This document shows positions 1 to 11,188 of a DNA stretch of 64,000 nt, piece by piece; within the stretch, counting starts at the first letter, position 1; the number at the start of each line of letters is the position of its first letter. A model generated the notes under the pieces. The model was not told where the DNA came from and did no database searches. It worked only from the letters and a program-made list of their open reading frames with translations. The DNA comes from Silene conica (Eukaryota; Streptophyta; Magnoliopsida; Caryophyllales; Caryophyllaceae). The DNA is taken from assembly GCA_029255685.2 (NCBI GenBank), contig CM055312.2:28924203-28988202 (forward strand). Reading direction: 5' to 3'. A program made the position numbers and the translations under genes.

Positions 1-365
1 ATTACTATGACAAGATAGGTCAAAGGTCGGACTTCCTCTCAATTTTTCCGTAAAAAATTTATTGTTTAATTGGTTTTCGATCAACTACTTGTAGAAACTA
101 GAAAGTCACAAATTCTTGTAAAGGACAGTCGAACACAATATAGTGTGATTATACTATGTTTTGAAAACCTTAGTTTTATAAGTACTTATGATGCTGCCTC
201 TTAGAAGACTTCCCTGTAGAAAGCTATGAGTAGTTGAGTGACCGGCAGACTTAATGTTCCATTAGCCAATCTCCTTCCTCTTTGTAAGGTTGATAGTAAT
301 ACTTAAGGAACTTGAAATGATTCATTCTTAGGCATCATATTTTCTGCCTTTTTTTTTATTGGCAG
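1..365. other. presumed intron of the DsbA-like gene
   Basis: No coding segment is convincing here. The stretch ends in a pyrimidine-rich tract and an AG acceptor at 364-365, just before the first recognisable exon, so it is read as intron sequence of the gene whose start lies left of the window. Confidence 0.4.
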
Positions 366-1582
366 GGAGTTCCTCATTGAATGTGCTAAGAAAGTTGAGT
401 TGGAAGGAGCCGCTGAGTTTCTTGAGAACCCCAACAATGGCCTTAAGGAGGTATATCCTTCCTTGATAGCAATGAAATTATGAATGCTTGACCTTGTAGC
501 AAAGGCTGCAAAACTCTCACAGTCTTAGAGAAATAGGAGTAGAATAGTCCACGTATTGGTTTCAATTATTGTAATTAAGAAAGTCTTGACCCTATCTTGC
601 ATTGTCATTTCACTTAAAGCCAAAAATATGACTATTTTACACAAAATAGACGTGCTTAGTACGATGTACGAGTAACATAGACTTGAATCTTTCATTTCTT
701 GTAAACCTTAAATACATCGGCATGGGAAACAAGTAGCTTACAACACTATAATACTATATGCCTAGGTAGCACCAAAACGGAAACGGACACGGACACGGGA
801 CACAACATCCTATATCCTATGAAATTTAGGACACGGGACACGGCATTTAAATATAATAAAATATATATTTTATGGTTATAAATAACGTATAATTTTATTT
901 TTATCACGTATTTGGAACTAAATCTAAACAAGTAAAGGTACAATTTGATCTTTACTATAACTAATCTCTTTTTTCAACCCAAAATCATCTTCTAATCGAT
1001 CATTTTTAAAATTTTATTACTCGTCTAAACTACAATATGTTTAGCCTTGTGTCCAACGAGTGTCGGGTGTCCGAGTGTCGGACACGGGACGACTAATTAA
1101 GAGAAGTGTCCGTGCTACCTAGCTATATGCTGTCTTGATGAACTATGCTTGGAAAACAGAATTATACTGCTGTTATATATATGTGATGCAACATTATATG
1201 TTGAATCTTGTTCCGTGAATTTCTTGAAGGTCAATGAGGACTTCCAGAAATATTCTGCAAACCTCGGTGGAGTTCCATACTATGTTGTAAGTAGAATGAG
1301 CTTTTTAACGGCCACAATTTAGGCATTCAGTATTCTCATAGTAGTAGTGGTTCGCTATCTTGTTCCTCTGCGAGACAACTGTATACATAGAAAAGTTCCA
1401 CATTTGTTAACAGTGTCCGGCTGAAAATTCGGACATGAAGAAATTAAGCAGTATACACTAGAAAGAAGTGTTTTATATTGTTAAAGTTTGCTGTTGAATG
1501 GCAGATCAACGGACAGAAGAAGTTCAGTGGGGGACTGTCCCTTGAGGGGTGGCTTAGAGCTTTCGAATCTGTTGCAAAGTAA
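366..1582 (+). CDS. DsbA-like (FrnE-type) thioredoxin-fold protein, last three exons
   Basis: This is the 3' end of a host gene; the start lies left of the window. The exons are 366-450, 1230-1286 and 1505-1582, each bounded by AG and GT, and the frame is kept across both introns. The 85-nt first exon begins with one base of a split codon and encodes a segment containing EGAAEFLENPNNGLKE. The second gives VNEDFQKYSANLGGVPYYV, with the cis-proline-type GVP turn of thioredoxin folds. The third gives INGQKKFSGG and ends FESVAK then TAA. This order matches the C-terminal half of plant DSBA-like proteins related to bacterial FrnE and 2-hydroxychromene-2-carboxylate isomerase. The family relation comes from recalled motifs, not a search. 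The CXXC-type active-site end is not in the window. The 451-1229 intron holds a MITE. Confidence 0.75.
762..1122. mobile_element. 361-bp MITE with 8-bp TSD, hAT-like
   Basis: The ends are a perfect 11-bp terminal inverted repeat, CTAGGTAGCAC at 762-772 and its reverse complement at 1112-1122. An 8-bp direct repeat CTATATGC flanks it exactly (754-761 and 1123-1130). Subterminal regions carry many GGACAC/GTGTCC words facing each other (about 782-845 and 1050-1112). The middle is AT-rich and has no ORF. An 8-bp TSD points to the hAT superfamily; the TIR itself is not the commonest hAT type. It sits in an intron of the DsbA-like gene. Confidence 0.82.
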
Positions 1583-2440
1583 TTCCTGTCAGTTGCTGCT
1601 ACTGCTATATCGTTTTCACCTTCATTACCTTCATTACCTTCATTACCATATGTAAATATGACTAATGATGCCAGTATTTAGATTGGCAAGTGATGTATTG
1701 GTTTTTCAGTTGATGATGAATATTTTTATTGTTTTTGCAAGAATGATACATCTTTGTTTATTCATCCACCAAATTTGGAACGATTCCTACAAAAAGAGTA
1801 TCCAGTAGTACATTAAGCATAAATAGCATTGAGGTGGTGAATCAGCTCCTGACTATCATTGGCATTCTTGTAGAGGATTCTAACTCCCAACATTGAAAAT
1901 TGAAAATGGATTTGCTTGACTAAAGGACTCGAGCATTCCTTTCTTGCCATATAATCATATATTGTAAATCTCTCAACACCCTGGATTTACTTTCCTCTTT
2001 GACCCCTACCCTAAGTTACACAAACTCATGCCTCTAAACCACCTGGCTCGCCTTGCAATGATTGCGAGCTCACCCTACACGGTAGCGAGTGTCATAATAA
2101 CAACTGCACAAGCTCCTCTGCATTCTTTGACATGACCTTGTCACTACCTTTTTGGGATGTTGTGATGTTTGCACCATTCAGTCACCAGATTCAAGCATGC
2201 ATTTGCTATTTGCTATTTGCTATTTGCTATTTGCTATTTGCTAGTACATACAACTCTCATAAATCAAGAAATACGGTTAGCATTACAACATACAACTCTC
2301 AAAGATACATTACCTCCACAAACTTCGCTCACTCAGCAGTCACCTGCAAATCTCTCTAGTAGAAGCCCTAGAGGGTCTAGCTAGAGAGATAAAATTTTAC
2401 AATACAGCCTCATCTCCAATCCAACTTTCCATTCACAATT
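1583..2440. other. 3' flank of host gene, intergenic
   Basis: It begins with the presumed 3' UTR, including three copies of a 9-bp repeat TTCATTACC at 1621-1647. No further gene is seen. Two short overlapping frames near 2132-2384 are created by the 7-bp microsatellite and look spurious. Confidence 0.5.
2201..2242 (+). repeat. (ATTTGCT)6 microsatellite
   Basis: Six perfect tandem copies of the heptamer ATTTGCT. The unit is not a multiple of three, so no conserved reading frame is implied. Confidence 0.95.
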
Positions 2441-3100
2441 TGTAGGCACAAAAAATTTATTAAAGTGCCGAATAAGTAAAATAAATTAATTATTTTGAGT
2501 TAATATCAAATTATTACTTAATTTAATTATTTTGTCCCGACTAAATGAAATACGGGTCGATTCGGATTACAAAAAAAACTATCCGGATCCTCAAACCCGA
2601 AAAGAAACAAATTTGGGTCAAGTTCACAAATAAACTCGTAAATGAGTCAGTGACTACCAAAGTCTAACAAGGGGAATCAATGCTCTATAAAAGGGGTTCT
2701 CCTCATTCATTTCAAGGGTTGAAAATTCATTACTGCAAAGGAGACAAGGTGTAAATTCCTACAACTCCTCTCTATCAAAGTCATTGCAAACAGTCAACAA
2801 GCACATCAAATCGTGCCGCCTGCGTTGAAGATTCAATCACAAATTCAGACCTTCAAGGCAGATTCAATTCATCGCGACCCTCCTAAGAAATCAAATTCAC
2901 ACCGCGCGTAGAGTAATTCAAGTTGTCTACCGTGCACCCCTCATGTGTACCTCGTACACGTACCTCTTGCGGGCATACTAGAATCAAATGACACATTAGA
3001 GATTGTACTCATAACATTTTAATATTTAATTAATAAAATTTATTTGTTTCATTGTTTTGTATTTCAGTTATTGCGATACAAAATTTGCTGTTACACAACC
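2441..3100 (+). mobile_element. possible solo LTR
   Basis: The stretch starts with TGTAGGCAC. It contains a promoter-like block with a TATA box (TATAAAA at 2686-2692), followed by a CT-rich leader, and it has no ORF. This is the look of a gypsy LTR U3-R region. CAATT occurs just before 2441 and again at 3101-3105 and could be a TSD, but the right end would then be CC rather than CA. The boundaries are therefore uncertain. Confidence 0.3.
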
Positions 3101-3162
3101 CAATTAACATGAGAAATAAAATCTTACGGTATCACAAGCCAACATTCAAACATTGCTAAATA

Positions 3163-3345
3163 ATGATATATCGAGCAAAACGGATATCCGCACCGGTTTT
3201 GAAATTCGGATTGGATATCCAGTTTTAAAATATGATATTTGGCGATCCACATCCAAATCCGAATATTCGGATATCCAAAAATTCGGAATCCGAAAATCCA
3301 GATATCCAGATTTCGGAAACCGGATTATATCCAGTTTTAAATGCA
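3163..3345. repeat. degenerate GGATATCC palindrome cluster
   Basis: Repeated variants of GGATATCC and TTCGGAT occur on both strands, giving many short overlapping palindromes. Open frames appear on both strands simply because the sequence reads much the same in reverse complement. This is probably the subterminal part of a decayed DNA transposon; no ends or TSD could be defined. Confidence 0.45.
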
Positions 3346-4226
3346 TAGTAAAAAATTAACAAATGGTCCGGTGCAGAAGTGTTCTTGGAGTACTAGATGA
3401 AACTAAAAACATAAATAAAAATAGATGAACGAAAACAAGAAATCTAAGAGTTCGAAGTGAAAGAACTGTTTGCTCAATTTTCAAGGATTATACCGCTAAA
3501 AGTGTGGCTCTTTACACATAGCAAACCCCAAGGAAGTATTTAAGTAGATGTCTTAATGTTCTTCCCATATTCAACTTTTTAATTTTATCACGAGAAAAGA
3601 ATTATCATGATTTGGGACGGTAAATATTTAAACAACTATTTATGTTTTAAGCCAAATAATTAATAGAAAAAGGAGATACAAATTAATCACATTATACCCG
3701 TTATATTTGATATATAATCACAATAATGAGTCTACTAATTGTCAACTATAAACCATACAATTGAATTTAAAAGAAAAAAACTACATTAAAAAAGACCAAA
3801 GTATATGCAAAATAACTCGTTATTTTTACGGTAATAAATCATATGAAATTATTTGAGCCTGGCTTTTTTTGGGAGAACAATTAACTAAATTATATATTTA
3901 TAGTGAGATCTATTTATTTCTCTCTATTTCCGTCCTCTAAACTAATAAATTATTTCCCTTTTAACAAAGCAAAAAATTGAGGAAAAATGATCTTCTCCAT
4001 TCTCCCTCCCCTTCCTTCCCCACTCTCCTTCACTCACCTTTCCTCCTTTTCTCGTACTCGCACAAGCCAAAATCTAACCTGATTGGACAAATGTGTCATA
4101 GGCTCCATTCCCCCTCCCCACCCTTTTCCTCCTTTTTTCTGGTATCCGAACAAGGCCAAAATCTAACTTCAATGATTAGACAAATGTGTTCTAGGTTGGT
4201 TATTTATAGTTGTATAATTTTTATGT
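3346..4226. other. AT-rich intergenic DNA with diverged tandem duplication
   Basis: No gene is recognised. Two diverged copies of a roughly 90-bp unit lie head to tail at about 3995-4095 and 4102-4188. Each runs from a CT-rich part through CAAAATCTAAC to ACAAATGTGT. The long frame at 3977-4531 spans this duplication and the element E boundary, so it is not taken as a gene. Confidence 0.4.
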
Positions 4227-4357
4227 ATAGTTGTAACACTTCGCGTTTTAGAACTTATATGTATGTACTACTTGTGTTTGTCTTATGTTGTGAAGTGTTT
4301 TGTTATCGTTACGGGGTGGCGAACTTCGGGACGAAGTTCATTTTAAGGAGGGGAGAC

Positions 4358-5494
4358 TTTAATACCCCGTATATTAGCCTCGGTCAACTACAGTCAAACC
4401 ATGTTTTATACAAGTATTTCAAATGGAATGTTTATAAAGTATTTTGCGTAAACTATTATTATTTTATAAATCGTATTTCTACGATTATTTCGTATTTCAT
4501 AATTATTTTATATTTGATGTATATTTCATAAAATGACATTTCATTCGTATTTCTTTAATTTTGATAATATATTTATAATTAAATATATTTCCTATTTTAT
4601 ATTTATTTCTCATCTATACTTAACTTCTATTCTTATTTAAGTCATAATGGTATTTAAATCCTATAGTTTTATATATTCTTATGTAATTGCTAATATTTTA
4701 ATATTTCTATAATTCATATTATATTGACCAAAATACTACCGTACTAATAATTTTATACTTTTGTAACTAATCTAATTATTATTTATTTAAATGTTATACC
4801 CGTGTTTTTGAATGAATAATGGAACGGGTATAATTAATTATACGTACTTGGTTATTTTAAGTTACGAGTCGAGAATGGTATGTAGATAGTAAAGTGCTTC
4901 GATATACGTGATTGACTATTTGGTAATGAGCTTGGACTTGGGTTAGGATAGTAATCAGGGTTAACAAACATTCCCTTATTTCATTCAAACAAAACCCTAC
5001 CATCGACATCACAAGTCCATGCCTCCTTCATCTTGTCTTCCTCCATCAACAAAAAAACTTAAACCCTAATCATCCCCCTCATCTCATCTGCCTCCTTACC
5101 ATTCCTACACCCTAAAACTTACTCTGGTCTACCGTGAGGATAGAGGAGAACGAAAGAGAAAGAGAACAACGCAACAATAGCCCATCTGCGCAAGGTTTTT
5201 CGTAAATAGTTTCCGTGCTCTTTTGATGCCTTCGAATCTGAATACTATGGTTGTATGTAATCTTTGTAGTATATATAACATGTTTATCGTCAATAAATCA
5301 TCATCTGCTACAACAATCACCTTGAATGACGACAGTGGCTGCGTTTTCATACTCTGTTTGCGTTATTTTGTGTTTAATTCGTATGTGTTAATTGGGTTGT
5401 CTACGAGCACGAGCACGAGTCCATGATGGGTGATAGTAGGATGTTTTTATATCATGTTGGTGGTTGTAGGGTGGTGCGTGGTGGTCGGGAAGGC
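4358..5494 (+). mobile_element. element E 3' LTR, segment 1 of 3
   Basis: It starts at a mutated TGTAATACCCC-type LTR end right after the polypurine tract. It is AT-rich, with a run of CCTAATC/CCATC-rich leader-like sequence at about 4980-5110. It ends at the F insertion; 5490-5494 (AAGGC) is the left copy of F's TSD. Confidence 0.6.
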
Positions 5495-5938
5495 TGATGC
5501 GTGCCTATTTTATGATGTTTTACATCTATTTTTACACGCATTTTGTCGCTCATTTACTATGTTTTAGCCTTTATTTCCCAACAATTGTCCACTTTCGTAT
5601 TTTTATGCTCTTTTGCAGATTTGTGCGGAAAAGGGACGATTTTATACCAAATTTATGCCCTCGGGACCTTTTATGACTAAGGACAAGAAGGAACGAAGCC
5701 TAGCGCATATTTCAAGGCCTGAAGATAGTTTTAACAAGCAAAAGAATCAATCCACGATGTTGCAGCCTGTTTCAAATGGCTATATCTCGAGTTCTAGAGC
5801 TGATAATGGAGTGGTTCCAGTTGGAGGTGAAAGCTTATTCTCTTAGCTTTCCAACGCCGCGAGAATCGCTTGATTTCGATAAGTAACGAAGAAATGGCAG
5901 CTATTTTAAGAACGATGCGCGCTGCAGTCCCGACAGTT

Positions 5939-6971
5939 GGTCGACCGACCAACAAAGTAGGTCGATCGACCAGGTGCCTATTGGAAAAGCCCAGAATTTG
6001 CCTGAAGCCCAGGAATTGCATAAAATCCGTAAAGCGGTCGACCGACCGAAAATATTGGTCGACCGACCACAGCACCGACCCAGAAGTTTCCAAAAAGCCC
6101 ATACAAGTGTTTAGGTCATTAGGAAACTCTTTAATTCTGCCTATATAAGCTAATTCAGTCCCTAATTCAGATTTCCATCAAGTTCTTAATCTAGTTTTCT
6201 ATCATAGAATTATAATCAAGTCCTAATAGAGAGAAGCATCCTAGTTTAGAGAAAAACTCCATAGCTTTAGAGAATACTTTCCAAGTTTCAATATTTGTTC
6301 TTGAATTCCAATTAAGCTTGTAAGTTTGCTACAATTAATCTTTCTTGTTGCAATTAATCTTTAATCATGCTATCTCCTTTAATGTTCTTGATTCTTGTTA
6401 TCGTTAGTTTTACAATTGAGATTATGCATAGCTAATTCTTGTGATTAGGAATTAGGGGAACCATGGTAAAAACTTGATTTTGATAGTTTTATGATTAAAT
6501 TACCAATCCCCCATTGTTGTTGGTAAACTAATTCTTTTAGATTGAAAGATTGTTAGGATTAGTTTAACAACAACTTTGGGATTGCCCTTGAACGAAATTT
6601 TAGTGCTTTTCTAGGAACCCTAAGACCGTAAGGATTGGGTAGAATATTGACCTAAAGGTTTATTCTTTGTTCCTTGGGATTGTGTTATTTGATTATTTTA
6701 CCTTTCATTAACTTGTTTTAACCATGGGGAACCGAAGTTCCTAATCTCCTTTTCATCTTATTTTAATTTCCTTTATTATTATTGCATGTTTAGATTTATG
6801 TTCTTTATAATTTTCATGTTCACTCCTATTCTTATTATTGTTCCAGTAACTATGAGTAGCTAAATTTCATATGTTAGGATGTAGGGAGTAAATATGCGAA
6901 AGTAGTATAAATTCCGAATCGACATGTTGCAGGGTGGAGGTCGGCCGACCGGGTTAGTTGGTCGGTCGACC
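5939..6971. repeat. three 33-nt GC doublets in F 5' LTR
   Basis: The doublets are 5939-5971, 6036-6068 and 6939-6971. Each is two 12-mers of the GGTCGACCGACC type with exactly 9 nt between, so start-to-start distance is 21 nt. Spacers differ (AACAAAGTA, GAAAATATT, GGGTTAGTT). The second 12-mer of the third doublet is in reverse-complement form. They stand out as GC-rich islands in AT-rich DNA. Confidence 0.95.
6143..6150 (+). promoter_or_regulatory. TATA box of F 5' LTR
   Basis: TATATAAG lies about 650 bp into the LTR. The same box is present in the 3' LTR at 11836-11843. It is the best candidate for the element promoter. Confidence 0.6.
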
Positions 6972-7541
6972 GACACGCGTATGAATTCCGTTTCGCTTTT
7001 ATTTGTAGACTATAATAACCTACAATGAGACCAAAAGGAGACTTGTAGGATGTTAGTATTGACCTACCCAAGATTGAGAGATTTGGGAAGGGCATTGGTT
7101 TACATCTTAAGACGGATAGGTTACTTAAGACTGAAAGGTTTGTGACCTAGAATTTAGGAATCACCCTTATTGTTGACACCCAATAATTGTGAGACCTAGG
7201 AACTAATAGCATAGACCTAAAGGATATGTTACACCCCTTACGCGACTGCTATACATGTTGACTTAGGATTTATAGTATCTTAGCTGTTTATTACCCGAAC
7301 ATCCTAGCATCTCTTTTATTATATTTTTATTCTCATCTTTATTTACTTGTTTTATTTTATATTCGTTTTAGATTTAGCAACAACCAATCAAACCCCCTCT
7401 CTTTGTTATTTTATAGATTAAAAATTAGCAAACAGAATTAACCTTGTCTCTCAGTGGTTCGACCCTTACTATCACTATCTATAGTTTTAGTTTGGTTTAT
7501 AAATTTTATCTTTGACACCCACAACGACGGGTATCAAATTT

Positions 7542-7559
7542 TGGCGCCGTTGCCGGGGA
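7542..7559 (+). other. primer binding site of F (tRNA-Asp type)
   Basis: TGGCGCCGTTGCCGGGGA begins 5 nt after the 5' LTR. This is the usual primer site of Athila-lineage elements, complementary to the 3' end of plant tRNA-Asp. Confidence 0.9.
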
Positions 7560-7713
7560 GACGGTATAATTTTGTTTGTTAATTTTTAGTTTATTTTTCT
7601 TGTCTTAAGGAACTTAGGTTCCTTAAGACCGTTACTTACCTTTTCTTCTAGTTTTGTTTCAGAAGACAGGTTTTTGAGAGGAAGACTTGAGTACTCTCAG
7701 TGCTATTGCAATC

Positions 7714-9180
7714 ATGTCTACTATTTCTGATAATCTTCAGCCGGCAGCACACCACCTTCCAGGGGGATTCATTCTTCCCTTTGAAATTCATCTCTCCTAT
7801 ATCGAATTATTGGAGCAAAAACAGTTTGCAGGTCTACCAGATGAGGATCCTTTGAAGCATTTGGAGCTATTTACAGATTATTTTTGTTCCGCACCCGTAT
7901 CGGCGGGAGAGCGAGATAAGGTTAAGGAGATGTTGTTTCGTTTCTCCTTGAAAGATTCTGCGCGTGAATGGATTCGTTACCTTGATATGGAAGAAGCTAG
8001 AGTTACAGATTGGACATCTCTAGCATTGGCTTTCTGCCAACGGTACACTTCGCCAGCAAAAACCAATGCTTTAAGAATTCAAATCTCAAATTTCCAGCAA
8101 GGACCCGATGAGAAATTTCCTGAAGCGTGGGCCCGTTTTAAGAAGTTGGTTCGATCCGTTCCTCACCACGGCTTTGAGGAGTGGTACCTTTGCCACCGCT
8201 TCTATAGCTCTTTGTATGATGATTACAGAGCCATCCTTGATTCAACTACAAATGGAAGATTTTATAATGTAGCTGATGACAAGGGTTGGGTTACTATTGA
8301 GGAGTTGGCGGTTCATAGAGCTGATAATGGAAATTCATGTGGGGATTCACTGAAAACAAATATTGAAATAAGTCATGTTTCCGCACTTGAAACATCCAAT
8401 AACGCTCGTTCCGAAGAACTTGAGAAAGCTTATGAGGGACCAACCCCAAGGGATGATGCTGCCGTAGTTCAGGACGAAGAAATTGATCCCGTGCACAGGT
8501 CAGAAGGTCGACCGACCACAACATCAGGTCGACCAACCTCGACACCTGACGTGAGATCAGTCTCTGCAGAACAGGAAATTTTCGATGATACGGAGTCTGG
8601 TCGACCGACCGCTGTACCAGGTCGACCGACCACTGTTACTGAGCAGAATGCAGTTTCTATTCCCGAATCGCTGGATCCTTCCCTCATTCAAGACCTCACC
8701 ATGATACCTGAACAGACTATGGAGTCGCCTCCTGAGCTACCTAACTCTCCTCTCATCAATGACTCGACGGAGATTCTGAAGTTAAAAAAGCCGAAGATTA
8801 TTGATTCTGCGACAAGCATTGCAGTCTCATATCCGGATCATTTGGAGAAAGTAAAATTGGAACATCAGCTCGGAAAAATCTTGAAGGTCGTTAAAGACCT
8901 TGAGCTTAAGAGAAGATTGGAGGACCATCCTATTATTTCTATTGGTGCAGGTCATGATAAAAAGGGCATAGGAGATCCTGGAGATACTGGGGAGACGAAA
9001 TTGGAGCAAGTTGCTGAAGAAGACCGGCCGGGCAAAGTAAAAAAGCATGTCATAGCTTATGCGACACCAGATACCCTTCCTCCATCTAGGCCTGTTGTCT
9101 GGAAGCCCAGGGTAGCGGTCAGTACTGCTGAAAGGACCTATTTTAGCCAAGTGCCTTACTTTGGGGTATCTTGCTGCTGA
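7714..9180 (+). CDS. gag: Athila-type Gag protein
   Basis: This is the capsid protein of element F, about 488 aa. The frame is open further upstream, but the first ATG is at 7714. Residues about 40-180 form a Retrotrans_gag-like domain. It has FAGLPDEDPLKHLELF, a KDSAREWIRYL helix, and the PAKTNALR and EAWARFKKLVRSVPHHG blocks that typify Athila gag. The C-terminal half is low complexity and acidic. It contains four GRPT peptides (around residues 265-310) that are the translation of two GC doublets at 8506-8538 and 8599-8631; the same DNA words occur in non-coding parts of F, so the peptide itself is probably not the selected feature. No zinc knuckle or protease is visible. The frame is intact, unlike most pol genes here. 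Confidence 0.85.
   Translation: MSTISDNLQPAAHHLPGGFILPFEIHLSYIELLEQKQFAGLPDEDPLKHLELFTDYFCSAPVSAGERDKVKEMLFRFSLKDSAREWIRYLDMEEARVTDWTSLALAFCQRYTSPAKTNALRIQISNFQQGPDEKFPEAWARFKKLVRSVPHHGFEEWYLCHRFYSSLYDDYRAILDSTTNGRFYNVADDKGWVTIEELAVHRADNGNSCGDSLKTNIEISHVSALETSNNARSEELEKAYEGPTPRDDAAVVQDEEIDPVHRSEGRPTTTSGRPTSTPDVRSVSAEQEIFDDTESGRPTAVPGRPTTVTEQNAVSIPESLDPSLIQDLTMIPEQTMESPPELPNSPLINDSTEILKLKKPKIIDSATSIAVSYPDHLEKVKLEHQLGKILKVVKDLELKRRLEDHPIISIGAGHDKKGIGDPGDTGETKLEQVAEEDRPGKVKKHVIAYATPDTLPPSRPVVWKPRVAVSTAERTYFSQVPYFGVSCC
8506..8631. repeat. two 33-nt GC doublets inside F gag
   Basis: The doublets are 8506-8538 (spacer ACAACATCA) and 8599-8631 (spacer GCTGTACCA), each with the same 21-nt start-to-start spacing. 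They are read in frame as GRPT-xxx-GRPT. Confidence 0.95.
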
Positions 9181-11188
9181 GTCGTAGTTCTTGTTTAGTG
9201 TTTTATTTCAGTTTTTTGTTGGACTATTTATTTTCTTGTTTTTAGACTTAGACTCTTTTTACTTTTGTTGCTTCGTTAAGACTTTTTGGACTTGTTTCTG
9301 GGATCTCGCGCATTTGTTGGGCGCATATTTTTCTTGCTTTTTCAGGTTCTACGAAGAAAAACGAAGACCGCTGGGACAAAGACGGTCGACCGACCAGTTA
9401 CACCAGTCGGTCGACCTAGTCGCCGCATTGCTGAAATTTTCTGTACTTTACAGGAAGGTCGGTCGACCTGTTCTCTTGGTCGGTCGACCTACCGATCTGT
9501 CGCAGTCTTTCGATTTCTTCCTCGGGAACCGTGCAACCGTTCTTGGGTACTTGAGTGGCACTGCTAGCCACCAAAACCTCCCAGCTTACGCTGGTTTGGG
9601 GAGGTTTTTCTCATGCGCTTCATAATCCAGTGAGTTCTTTCCAGTTTTTCCTTAGCTTTTATTCTCTTTGCATCTTTCATTTATTTTTTCTGAAACCTTT
9701 ACTTAGGCTGATGCACAATGGGGACATTGTGCGGGTTGGTTTGGGGAATGGTTTCGCGTCACATGCATTGCATTCTGTCACACGTTTATGAAGTTTCCGT
9801 ATTGCATTGTTCTTTTCTTTATTTTCCTTGCATATACAAGAAAAATACAAAAAAATATTCCAAAAAAAAAAAATGCACGTTTATTTTAGCATATAGGTCG
9901 AGTCGGAACGAAAGTATTTCAAGGATGATTTAGCTATCTTACATGTTTATGCCTTTACCTTGCCTTGTCAACTTGTTTTAGTATGAGAGTCTTTCGCATA
10001 TCTACGAGTTTTTGTCAACTTGCATATCTTGAGACTTGACTTTTACCTTGGCAACCTACTATACATTCTAAGTTTTAGAGCTTTATTTCCTGGTTTCATT
10101 CTTAAACCAGTTGTCTAGAATGTGAGTAGTACTCCCCTTGGAACATGTTACATCAATATGCATAAACATGAACTTGAATTGCTATATACTTGTTTTACTT
10201 TCTCGTTTTGTGAGTCTTGATACGTGCATTTGGGATCCCCTTTCTCTCATTTACCCATAAGCCTTACATAGCCAAAATTGCCTTTTTATTCCCCCAAAAC
10301 TACATCCCATACTTAGCCTACCCTTCCAAGCTAGTATTTGTGGTCTTTGGTTTATTTTTTGAGGCATCTTGGTTTGTATGCTATCATGAGCAAAAAGGAA
10401 AAAAAAAGCAAGAAAGGAAAGAAAGAAAAAGAACAGAAAAATTCAGAAAAAGAAAGAAAGAAAAGAAAAAAAACGAAAAAAGTCAAAAACGTACAAAAGT
10501 CAGTCGACCGACCACCTTATTGGGTCGGTCGACCAATTGACAATATCATATTCAAAAAAATCGTTCCAAAATCCCTTTCTTTTATATGTTATCACTCCCG
10601 TACCTCATTCAAAATATTTGGGAGTCCTTTCTTATATATAATGTGAGAGTTGTGCTACAAAAAAGAGCACTTTCTTAATATCAAAAGTTGTGAAATATGT
10701 TGTTGGGAACCAGTTTTACTAGCTTGGCTACTAACCCCACAATTCCAAAAACATCTTAACCACTTTTACCTTTTACCTCACATATCTTTCATAACCCCAA
10801 TTGCATGTATCCAAGTCATTTAATGAGTTTGTTACACATAGTTGTAGAATTCTTGTTCATGTTAGATTGCAGGCATGTTTCCATGGGTCGCAGTTAGGTG
10901 AGTGTCATGACAAATTACTTCTTTCTATCTTTTACATATACTCACCCTTTGCTTCATGAGTGTCTCGAGCGTACCGCGAGAGTCCATGGTATAAAGTCTC
11001 TATAGTCTTTGTTTTTGCAAGTCTGACAACACCATAATTCGTTTACATGATTTAAATGCTTTCTCATTTTGTACTTAGCATTGGTTTAGGCTTACATGTA
11101 AATTTCGCTCTGAGATTGAAATCGTTCCATTAGTTAAGATCGAGTCTATTTCTTGCTTGAGGGCAAGCAAGGTTTGGTTTGGGGAATT
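9181..11188 (+). other. F post-gag non-coding region
   Basis: No protease, RT or integrase motif is seen in any frame. The region holds three GC doublets, an A/G-rich tract at about 10387-10500, and ends in GGTTTGGTTTGGGGAA (from 11171) as the plus-strand primer tract before the 3' LTR. Short frames here show no family resemblance. Confidence 0.7.
9384..10534. repeat. three 33-nt GC doublets downstream of F gag
   Basis: The doublets are 9384-9416, 9457-9489 and 10502-10534, all with 21-nt spacing. The first and third pair a forward 12-mer with a reversed one and are near-perfect hairpins with a 9-nt loop. In the second, both 12-mers are reversed. Confidence 0.95.

Larger units (their letters stand above)
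5495..7536 (+). repeat. element F 5' LTR
   Basis: It runs from TGATGCG to GGGTATCA and is 2042 bp long. A TATA box (TATATAAG, 6143-6150) places the U3/R border near 6175. Three GC doublets lie at 5939, 6036 and 6939; the first two are upstream of the TATA box and the third is in the transcribed part. Confidence 0.92.

Noticed and set aside
3977..4531. 184-aa frame as a host gene
   Set aside because: It crosses a tandem duplication and the border of element E and has no recognisable domain.
5613..6148. Short frames repeated at 11237-11841
   Set aside because: These are LTR sequence of F read in several frames; the repetition is the LTR pair. They contain GRPT/RSTD-like words only because of the GC doublets.
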